64,000 nt of DNA from Scomber scombrus (Eukaryota; Chordata; Actinopteri; Scombriformes; Scombridae). Position numbers and translations under genes: made by a program. Positions 1 through 10,331 of this stretch are shown piece after piece; positions within the stretch are counted from its first letter, which is position 1, and each line of letters starts with the position of its first letter. The DNA lies in the NCBI RefSeq assembly GCF_963691925.1, contig NC_084976.1, positions 14,425,735 to 14,489,734 on the forward strand. Direction: 5' to 3'. The notes under the pieces were generated by a model that worked only from the letters and a program-made list of their open reading frames with translations, did not search any database and had not been told where the DNA came from.

Positions 1-3000
1 CGGTTCAGAGTGGAAGATGGAAAGGACTTCCCTCTGTCGTCAGCAGGGGGGATGTTGGGTTTTAGAGGCTTTGTGGTCATAGCAGCACTGAGCCTGAAGC
101 GAACTTCATTTGGGAGACGACATCGGACTTCATCGTGCCAGGCAAGGTGTTGCTGCAGCTGGTTCTCAGTCCAAAAGCCCTGGCAGCACAAGGCGCAGCA
201 GTAAGGCCGACTCTTTGCCTTGGTCTTATGTGTTCCTAATTGTTCCTCTGTTTGGAAAGCTTTCCCGCACATATCACACTTGAAGAGGCATTTGGCTGTA
301 TGCTCTGACAGCCGGCTTAGTGGTGGGGAAACCTCTGCTGTGGCTTCAGGAGCCTGGATCTCCAGCTTTCCTTCCAGACATATTTTCTTATGGTCGATGA
401 GGGCTGCTGGAGAACTGCACTGTATCCCACAGTCAAGACATGAGACAGGTTTCACAGGGAGGGGGTCTGATCTGATTTTCCTCCGTCTTCTGCCAACTGG
501 ACTGTTTTTCTTTGCAACAATATCATTACTCGTCACTGCAGCGCTGTCTACAACTGCATCTTCTGAGTTTTTGACTTCACTGCTTGACACTAGAGACTCC
601 TTTTGAGCACCCCAAGGAACCTTATTTTTGCCTTTTGCACTCTTTGAGTGGGCCTGCCATTTGTGAGCACGCAGGCCTCTGGCTTTAGTAAAGGTACAAG
701 AGCAGATGGGACACTGGTGAGTCTTCGGCTTCAGTGTTGATGAGTCTGACTCAGTCCCATTGAGGTTGACATCACCTTGTTCTGAGACTTGGTCTGCTAA
801 TCCATCTCCCTCAAAATCTTCAGCTTCCAAACTTTTACTGTGTTCATTTTCGTAGTGGTCAGCTAAAAGCGAACCTTGGTCAAATGTTTTGTTACATTCT
901 GGACATGAAAGCTCTGGATGATCCAGTGTGCTGTTACTCTCCATAGTTTTGTTCGAATCAGGATCTGGCTCAGTTGTGGTCTGACTCTGAGGATCTAACA
1001 TCTGCTGGTCCTCAAGAGCACAATGGTTCAAAAACTGTTCTTTTAGTAAAGAATGTGAAAATGTCTTTTCTGAGTGCCATCTTTTGTGGGAGCCGAGAGC
1101 TGAGCTGGTCATAAATCGCCTCCCACATACGGAACAGTGAAATCCTTTACTTAGCACTTCCTGTTTAGGTTGCTTAAGCACTGGGGACATGGCTGATTTG
1201 GCTTTTGCTACAGATCTGTGTCCCTCAGTGTGAACTCTTTTATGAAAATTTAAGGCTCCGATCACCGAAAAGCTTCTGTCACACTCTTTGCATTTGTATT
1301 TCAAATCTGTTTCAAATCCCTGACTTTCTATCTTTACCTCCTCTGTGTCCATTTCATTCTTTATTTCAGTATTAACTGCTGACTGCTCAGAGCTGTCCTG
1401 TGTGTGGATATCCATGCTATCTTTAGCCAATTTGAGAGTGTCATTATTTTCTGAGGTTTCAGTCTTATAATGCGCTACTTGACTGTCTCTTTTAATGCAA
1501 AGCTTTTGATGGGCCCTCAAGGAGGCCTTGTTGTTGAAATGTGCACGGCACGTTGGACACTGGAGGTCCTCCAGTTTGACTGTGGCTCTTGGGGACGACG
1601 GTGAGTGGCCAGTCTCATAGCCATGACTTTTCATATGAAACTGAAGCGCTTTGGCCCGTGAAAACAGTTTTCCGCAGTCAGGACAGCTGTACGTGTTCTT
1701 CTTCAACTGCTCTACCTGATGTTGAAAAGACTTAATTGGTGGTGGGAGTAACTGGTCATTATGCACAACCTGGTGCCTGAGTAGGCTGGAAAAGAGGCGG
1801 AATGACCTGTTGCAGAGTTCACATTTGTGATTTCCATTCTCATGTTTCCTCATGTGCAGTGTCATGATGCCCTTGTGACGGAATTTTCTACCGCACACTG
1901 GACATGCAACCTTAAGACTGGAGCGTGGACCTCCATTAACAGAGTGCAACGATCCTACATTACCTTTTCTTAGCCTCAAAGCTGCACATTCAGTCTGACT
2001 TTGCTTGTGATGGGAGTACGCTCCTAAAGACCAAAAACCCTTCCCACACTGTTCGCAGTGATAAATCTTTGGGCCAAGAAGGGTTTTCTTTGGATTGTAC
2101 TCTTTCTTATTGACTGAGATGTTCTCTTTCTTTTGTGCAGGACAATTGTTCATATGGTTAAACAAGCTAGCTGCGTATGAATAAGACATCATGCAATCTG
2201 GGCACTGGAATTGTTTTCTTTTGGGATGATGCAACTGATGAGAGACTAAAGCAGACAAACGCGAGAAGCATTTACCACACTTGTCACATTTCAATTTTTT
2301 CTTGTCTAATTCCTCTGCCTGGTACAATACATTGGCACTTGTGTTTAGATCCTTGTGTTCTTGTATGTGACTGCAGTGTGCTGCATAGCTACTGGCTTCA
2401 TGGCCACATGTGTCGGAAGTGTAAACTGCCACTGACTGACCTTGAGTCTGTTGTCTTCTCTTATGAATGCCGTGCCACATTCTGTGAACACGCAGTGATG
2501 ATGCACTAGTAAACCAACGGTAACAATCTGGACAATCAAATCTTTCCACTGTCGGTTTATCCTCGGCTTCCCTCGTTACCAGTGTACACTGCTCCTCGGC
2601 TGGCTCAAAGTCAATTTGTACAATTTTCAAATCCATCTCTGGTTTTGAAACAAGACTAATGGGAGAAATTTCTATTTCACTGTCGTCTCTTCCTTCCTGA
2701 TCTGATTCACACAGCAGCTCAAGATCAGGATCCAGGTCTTGGACAGGCTCGTCCTCAGATTCACTTGCACTGATCACCTGTACGTTAAAGTCCCCAGGTT
2801 CATAGCTCTCCATGTCTTCATCTGTCTCATTTACTTGAGAGTCTTCTTCAGCCACATTGGTAAGAGGCACATTCTCTGACTCTACTTGTTCCTCCAACTG
2901 CTCAGTGTCTTTCATTTCGCCTTCCAAGACTTTCTGTGGAGGTAGTAGAGACAGATGTGTCTGGGCCGCTCCCTCTGTTTCTCTGAAGACATCTGTGTGA

Positions 3001-6000
3001 TGGAGCTGATGAGAGTGAAGTGCTGAAGCCCTTGAAAACTTTAGTCCACAGTCCTTACATTCAAATGCCTTCTTTTGTAATTGACACACTTGATGGTGAA
3101 ACGACTTTGATGGAGTCTCATCACTGTGTGCCATGCGCTGATGCCTGTAGTAGAATGTTAGAGTCATAAATACTTTTCCACATTCCTCACATGGGAACCT
3201 TTTTGCAGAATCATCCGAGTGATTAGCATGCCATCTCTGATGGTTAAACAGGGCGATATGGCCATTGAAACCCTTTTTGCACTCACTACAGTAAAATTCA
3301 CTGCTTTTCTTTGGTTTTTCTTTCATTTCTTCTGGAGTGCATTGGCTGTTGCGGCTAAATCGTTGGTGAGTTTTCAGGCGCAACAGAGCAGTAAAAGCTT
3401 TACCACAAGAACACTTAAAGAGTTTTTCAGTATCATCAGTCTGGTTTTCACTGGGCTTGGTTTCAACCATTGTCTCCTCAATGTGGAATGAATCCCCTGA
3501 ACTCCTGTTTCGTGATTTTACCAACTTTCCCTCGTGACAACGACGGTGTGCGTCAAGAGCAGATGCACGAGAATAATTCCGTCCACATGACTCACACTGA
3601 AATGACTTCTTTTTCAGATGTTCAAGGTCATGAAAAACGGATTTGGAGGCTTGTCTGTGTGAGCGCTGATGGTTGAGAAAGTGTCCAATCATACCATATG
3701 ATTTCCCACAGTCTGTACATGCATAGGTGTGCTGCTTTGTTGTCCCAGAAGTTATCTGAATACCATACTCCTTGTGGGAGGTTTGACCGTGGTTCCTCTC
3801 CATGTGTGAGTGGAATTCACTCAGTTCAACAAATGACTGTGAACATATAGTACAGAAATTTGCCACATCACTGTCCTTTTCCGAATCATGTAAACCACCC
3901 AACTGGTCGTCTAAATACATGACGCAGTTTTCTTGGGGATGCTGTTGGCGATGCTCCAAGTAGGCTGCCTCCTCTCCGAAGGCTTCTCCGCAATCTCGAC
4001 AGCAGAAAACCCCAACCCCTAAAAATAGAAAGGGGAAAATAGGAGGTCAAGGCCGCTCCTCTTTCCAAAGACAGAAAGAAAGAAAGAAAGAAAAACAAAA
4101 CAAAAAAACACAAATACACAGTTGCATATGATGTCTTTATTTTAAAGGTGGATATAATTTACAGTGTAAGCCCACATTAGAAGGCTGTCTCAATGAAATG
4201 ATCAAAATATGATTCCATAAAATCTATTCCATTAACATTCAGTGCTATTACAGATAGGTGAATACACACAGTGTTTAAGTTAAATGACCTTTGTGAAGGT
4301 CAATCATTGGGCTGTTTGATTGGATAATTTGTTAAACAGCAAATGCTACCAAAGTGCCACACTGCAACAGACTGTGGTGCTCTTCCATGAGGGTGTAGAA
4401 CATTTTTTTTTTTTTACTTCAATTGAATGCTACTTTCACAATCTAATGGCACAAAACAGCTGTAATTTAAAGAAGATTTTACTGTAAAATGAGTCATTAT
4501 CCTCTAAAAACAATATGTCTGATTAGCCTAAATGTCCAATTCTGACTCACTGAATGTAGGATTTTTTTTTTTAAGTACTTGTATTTCCCTAAACAACTGT
4601 TCAACAAGCTGACGGAAATTGACTGAAGGGTACAGTGATGACCAGCACATCTAGAAAGGTTGAAACTTCAGGCTTAGATCACACAAAAAAGTGAAAGAGG
4701 AAGCAGCACTATATAGTAACTTCACGTGCCTGCTATGGTTCAGGAACTGTAGAGCTGCACACTGGTTCTGTGACACTTCAAGTCAAATTTGAGGGAGAAA
4801 AGCCACATTCACTATGTGTATTGTAAACAATATGCTTGCACTACTGAGAACATCGCTGTCAGTTACCTGACAACAACTTATTGTTCTCTTCTGAATGCTA
4901 TTTTTTGTCTTTGCGTTGCTATGCCGAAGAACAAAAGAGTGACTCCCTCCCATGGTCTTTCCAAGAATATCAGCATTCTTGACAACATTTCCATTTATGT
5001 GGACAGAACAACTGTCAGAAGAGAACAATAGTGAACCATCTATGTGCACTTTTGTCACATAGAACTACAAGAAAGGTTGGCTTTTTTGTGTATTGTTTAT
5101 TAATTTAACAAAGTTATGCTAAAACTATGCTAAAGTTAGATTCCAATTCACAGGGAGAGTGTTAAGGAAAACATAAATAATGGTATTAAGATGCAGATTC
5201 TCAGATTTTGCACCTCTTACAACTGTGACAGTGTTAAACATGGCAAAAAACTTCCATGCTGTTTAAACCGACTAAGATTTGTAAACATTTATTTTGCTAA
5301 TGAAACCAGACAAGGGGCAATTTCACTGCTCCCCCTACCCATCCAGACCAAATCAAAACCAGCTATACTTAAGACTCATTAAATCTGGACTAGATAAACA
5401 ATAAGACTTTTTGACTGGTCTAATGTAGTATTGATGGAATATTAAACTTGTTTTTTTAAAGGCTGTGATATTGCCCTTTTTCTGTTTTCATAAGCAAAAT
5501 AAATTTTTCAAAAATCTGAAAGTGGGTTTAGGCTCAAACATTTTTTTCGTAAGTGGTGAAAAAACAAACAAACAGAGAATACTCCTTAAATATCATTATT
5601 TAAAATACTTGGTAGTATATATACTTGGTAGTTAATTCACCAAAGCAAAGCACACTGCGCTCTGACATACAAATTAAAGCCAGGTAAAGCTGGCATTGTT
5701 TTTTCTGGATATCTGATACTGGCAGAGCAAACACAAGGGAGAACTATTGTATAAAATCTTGTGCAACTCTTTACTACCATTTATCGAGACTTGTTTTGTA
5801 AGGACAGTATAGCGGGTTTACTTTGTGATTGTGTTCACAAGCTACAGACTGCACTGTTGAACTGTATAAAACAATGATGATAATAATAATAATAATCCCT
5901 GATAATACATATTACAGCTCAAATGATCAATTACATTAGTACTGTAGGAGTCGGCAAGAATTTTTTGGGCTGGATGCTAAATTAATATTGATCTGAGGCA

Positions 6001-6763
6001 GACAGTTGGCTGATTTTCATCTCTGGGGTTTCTGAGCTTGGCCTGGCTGTCCGGGTTTCGTCAAGCCTGTTTGCTTGGTTGGTTGGGTGGGGGTGGATAA
6101 AAGCATGGTGCACTGGAGAAGAGTTGAAATGTGCAAGTCTGCAAATAACCATTTTTTAACTGATCATCTATTCATTATTTTTCGGATTTATGTATACATT
6201 ATTTTCTGTTTAGTCATTTAATCCTATTGTTACCGTAGTAATAAATAATTACCATAACTTCTACCATTAATGTTTCAACATTTAATTCAACCATCAAACA
6301 TAAATCCAGCCCATCAATCAGAGGTGCAATAAAACAGATTTAAAAGGTACCATTCACATTTTAACAATGTCCCACTGTGTTTTAATTTTGATTGGATTAT
6401 TCAATGAACCACATTGATCAACTCCAGAAAGCCAAAATACACAAAAAATAAAGTGAATATGATTTACCTTCTGACAAAAACACAACGTTAATGTACACTT
6501 ATTGCATTGGCCAACAATTTGGTCGTTTTTCTATAAGATAATATAAAATGCATGTCCCTGTGCTGCGGTTGTCGCAGGTCATCACGCCTGTAAATATTGG
6601 TGGTGTATTTAAGGTGTTAACCACGTTTATAGGTAACTGAATACTTACTGTCTGCGGTGTCCTCAGCCAGTGAATTGTTGCTGTTTTCAGCTGCTCTGTC
6701 TCCATTGAAAGGATCGTTTTCAGCTCCGTCTTCTTTGATCGCAGCGCCTGTAGCTTCGTCCAT
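1..6763 (-). CDS. ZF-A: large multi-C2H2 zinc-finger protein (C-terminus beyond window)
   Basis: Two coding exons are visible. Exon 1 is 6763-6649 (ATG GAC GAA GCT; acidic, 38 codons plus 1 base; donor GTAAGTAT). Exon 2 runs from 4018 to the left edge and has no stop in the window; its acceptor is a T-rich tract ending TTTTTAG. The phase-1 junction gives AGG and stays in frame. At least 1377 residues are encoded, with about 24 C2H2 or near-C2H2 fingers separated by acidic, Ser-rich linkers. Most linkers are long rather than TGEKP, so this is not a KRAB-type tandem array. Several fingers share CGxxFSRAxAL. VKIE and VKLE sites fit the SUMOylation consensus. The likely role, from the family, is nuclear DNA binding. 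I do not recognise the exact orthologue; long poly-finger proteins such as ZNF646 or fish Znf1035 are possible relatives. The gene call is firm, the name is not. Confidence 0.88.
4019..6648 (-). other. ZF-A intron 1
   Basis: A 2.6-kb AT-rich intron bounded by GTAAGT (6648-6643) and TTTTTAG (ending 4019). It contains a short (AAAG)n tract near 4075-4095, homopolymer T runs near 4404 and 4561, and an (AAT)n tract near 5879-5897. I see no exon or recognisable mobile element inside it. Confidence 0.75.
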
Positions 6764-6991
6764 CTTGGTGTGGCTCTGTGAGGCTAGCACGACTGCTAGC
6801 TTCCTTTAGCTAGAGTTAGCTAGCTGAACAGTTGTTTATAAATCGTTTTCTACACTAGCAGACACTCTGCAGAGCTCGTAGTGAAAAGCAATGAAGATAA
6901 TGGGGTTGTTTGTCAGTCAGTTAGCACAAAAACAGTGCAGCATATTGCCAATGACGAGCACGACGAGCACGACGAGCACGACTAGCTCTCT

Positions 6992-7035
<44 letters not shown>

Positions 7036-7184
7036 CACACCTGCAATGTGTGTGTGTGCGCATCCTGCAGCGGAAGTGGACTCTTCTTCTTCTGTTTTAT
7101 TTCCTCCAGACCGCTGACCTGCAGGAGGCTACCAATATGGATGTTATAATAATATAATATAATATAATACTAGTGATTATGTTT
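6764..7184. promoter_or_regulatory. ZF-A 5' flank with simple repeats
   Basis: This DNA lies immediately upstream of the ZF-A start codon and should hold its 5' UTR and promoter. It has a GCTAGC-rich tract (6782-6825), three copies of a GACGAGCAC unit (about 6953-6980), a (CA)n-(TA)n tract (6991-7032) followed by (TG)n (7047-7057), and an (AATAT)n tract (about 7146-7170). No TATA box is obvious. The promoter role is inferred from position only. Confidence 0.4.
6991..7058. repeat. (CA)n-(TA)n ... (TG)n compound microsatellite
   Basis: About seven CA units run directly into about 20 TA units. After a short spacer there are about six TG units. CA and TG are complementary, so the tract can fold back on itself around the TA core. 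Confidence 0.85.
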
Positions 7185-7783
7185 CAGTTGAGGAGTAACT
7201 AGATACATCTAACGGCGTTACGTGATTTAATTACAAAATAATAAAATAAATGAAACTGTTGCATTACATTTACTAAAAAAATGTGTAATTATTTATGAAA
7301 ATGTAGATTACAACGGGGTTTATATCTGAAGTCAGACCTATAAGATTTTGCTCAGGAGGAGTTTTTCCTAAAAACAATATTTTTTATATTTTGTAAATAA
7401 ATCATAACGTTGGCTTAAATGTTGTCACAGTACTTATTAAGTCCATGCAAGACTTTTGAATTTTTCATAATATATCTTTATTCCAATTCCAAAAATCTAC
7501 ATGAACTAATGAACACATTTTCAAATGAGAGATAAATCTCGCTTTATATGAAATTATCTCCCTTATAAATCATTGCAGCACCATGAAAAACACCTGAACT
7601 TAACTTTTGGGGGGCTTAATGGGTACGCTTACCCTAACAGTTGAAAAACATTCGTTAGAAAATAAGAAAAATAATCAAATATAATAATTAACATTACTTT
7701 GATTAAGTAATTGAACTAGTTACATTTATTACATTTGAAATAGTGTAACTAGTAATCTGTAACCTATTACCTTTCCAACCCTG
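7185..7783 (-). mobile_element. Non-autonomous hAT-like element, copy 1 (degenerate)
   Basis: The right end (CTTTCCAACCCTG), read on the minus strand, matches the left end of the intact copy at 20403-21030. This includes the AGATTACTAGTTAC stretch and the following CAATTACTT. The left end (CAGTTGAGGAGTAACT then AACGGCGTTACGTGATTTAATTAC) matches the other terminus of that copy. The element therefore lies in the opposite orientation. No clean 8-bp target duplication is present, so it is older or its edges have decayed. It has no transposase. Confidence 0.72.
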
Positions 7784-7990
7784 AATATAATATATCTGTG
7801 AATATGATGCTCAAATGGCTCTAGTCAGATAAACAACTGTAATTATTCAACTCATTTTCAGTTTGATTATAGGTAATGTTCAGTATATTAAACACTTATT
7901 GCCAAATAAAAAAATTCATACAATAATTGAGGGCAGCTTTTAAGTTTTTATGGAAATTAAACACTGACAGGACTTTCTCATTGTGTTTAA

Positions 7991-8324
7991 AGGGCCAGTG
8001 TGTAGGATTTAGTGGCATCTAGTGGTGAGGTTGCAGATTGCAATCAACTAAATACACCTACCTTTCAAGTGTGTAGCAGAGTCTACAGTGGCCAGAGTTT
8101 GGTTTGTTTGTTCTGGGCTACTGTAGAAACATTGTGGAGCAACATGGCTGCCCCTAATGAAAGAGTCCCCTCTGCCTATGTGGATATAAAGGCTAATTTT
8201 AAGGTAACAAAAAAACGTTCTTATATTCAGGTGATTATGCACTAATTAAAACAAATTTATGATTATATTATATTTCTGCCAAGTCTTTTCCAATAGATGT
8301 CACTTTATTCTATACACTGCACAT
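7991..8324. mobile_element. TTAA-flanked MITE (piggyBac- or Kolobok-like)
   Basis: The 334-bp element is flanked on both sides by TTAA (7987-7990 and 8325-8328). Its ends are imperfect inverted repeats of about 36 bp: AGGGCCAGTGTGTAGGATTT on the left, and on the right, read in reverse, ATGTGCAGTGTATAGAATAA. Both continue into a TGACATCTA / TGGCATCTA block. It has no transposase. I recognise the sequence style as a common fish interspersed repeat. Assignment to piggyBac or Kolobok rests only on the TTAA target. Confidence 0.7.
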
Positions 8325-8329
8325 TTAAA

Positions 8330-10331
8330 TCTGTACAACTCTTTACACTGGGTACAATTTAGTTTTCCACTACAGTTAAATACACTGAAAACACAGCACA
8401 CTATTTTCAGTGTTAGAAGAAAATGCAATATAATTCATGTTAGAATAATAAATTATGAATAAGTAGGAGTTTGTTTGGCGAATGTGTCACATTTATCAGG
8501 TTAATGACTCATTACATTGTATTTGTGGTCTTTCTCCAAGAGTGACCATTTCATACAAAAAGTCCTGAATTATTCATCGTAATCTGCATGTTCACTTTCT
8601 TACTACTGGTCTAATTTTTCTGAAAGAAATCCAAAACTACCTACAGGTTTTTCATACAAACAGGGTTACCCTCCATGTTTCCTTTTACTTCATTAATTCT
8701 CTTCTCAAACCAAATGTGTAAAAAAAGAAGATAGACTTTGAAATCTGGAAATTTATCAAAACAGGATGAAATCCTTTTATTGTTGTTTTTGCAATATGAG
8801 TATAATACTGACGTTCAAATATTAAAGGTTTACCTAACAAGTAAGTGCAACACAACATTATAATCAAAGGCAAGTTTTATTTAATCCAATATGTAGACAT
8901 CACGGGAAATTTCTATTTTGTTCCATGCTAAAACAGTGGATAGAGGTAGAAGGGACATGTTTTTGAAGCTTAAGACGCTGAATGTTAAGATGCACAGGGA
9001 CGGTTCATTTTGTACAAATGGACTGTGTGTTTTATTTTACAGTAGTAATAAAGAGTTTCAGTCATTTACTGGGCAACCACACCTACTCAAATGCCTATTA
9101 TCATATAAGAGGAGTTCTGTACTCAGCTAAATCTACAGTTATGGAATAAATTCATTCATTATTCACAAAAAAATACATCGAACTGTATTGAAAAATGGAC
9201 TTTATAAATATTTGTACATTCCAATCAGAGGCGGTAATTTTTGTGAGAGACAGCACATGGCACTCAGCAGTTTATAGTAGGTGCTAAGTATTGTCAACTA
9301 GAATCATCTAATGAAATGTATTGGTCATGACTCATTGCCAGAAATGTGCTACTCTGACTGGACCTGATGGAGCAAAATATAGTTGTATATCGTTTATCTC
9401 ATTATTGTCTTGCCATTGTGTAAAATACTGACAAAACATCACATAGATCCAAGTTTAATTTATTACAAAATTGACAACAGTGTCAGCAATAATTGTGTAA
9501 CGACGCTACTTGCTCCCTGTTCCCATTTATCACCCAGGAGTTAAATTTACAGAAAATTTACTGTGAAATGACCTTTAAATGGTAACCGTTCTATACTTCG
9601 TTTACAGATATAATTGCTTCTGACAAATGTATATCATGATGAGAACTTTACTCAAGAGATTTGGACCCAGCCAATGGCCCTGTGACTACGAGTGCTTCTT
9701 GACAAGTTGTAGTCAGCTTTTCATTGGATATTCTGACATTTCTTTACAGTATCGTTGAAACAATTTATCTGTGTTTTTGGGAGTGAGGTCACATTGTTGA
9801 GTCTACCTTAAGCACAAACTAGGCCTAGAATACCAAGACAGCAGACATGCAGACTGTACTCATAAAAGGCACACAGTATACTGTACATGAGAAACACAGT
9901 TCAAATGGGTCATGGCATATGGGCAAAACTCTAAAAGTACTAATATTATCTAAATCTAAATGTCATTGGCAATAAATGAAATGTAGACTGTAGAATCTCA
10001 CTAATCTGCACCCCTCGGACGTTGTTTATGCCAGTTAAATATTTGGATAACTTAATGCATTTAAAAAGATGGTGAAACTGAATCTATGACACGTGTGTAC
10101 ACCCCTCTATTCTAACTGACAGTGTGTGTAGGCTAATTTAGATTTAAAAATGAGTACAACAAGAACCAAATTCAATCAAGTGTGCCCGCTAAATCAAGTT
10201 TCACTTATCTTTTTGTTTCTAATGCCCGTCCAGTCAACTGGTCAACTGCACCACTGAGGGTCAAAGTAATGAGATTCAACTGAATAAAATGTATAAAAAC
10301 ATAACTAAATCTTGCTGCTAGTGTAGAAATG
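8330..10331 (-). other. ZF-B 3' UTR and downstream intergenic DNA
   Basis: AT-rich sequence follows the ZF-B stop on the minus strand. Candidate polyadenylation signals (AATAAA on the minus strand) lie at 9464-9459 and 8881-8876. No coding potential or repeat is recognised. Confidence 0.45.
9459..9464 (-). promoter_or_regulatory. Candidate polyadenylation signal for ZF-B
   Basis: AATAAA on the minus strand (TTTATT on the plus), 870 bp past the ZF-B stop codon. A second AATAAA at 8881-8876 could be used instead. Confidence 0.35.
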
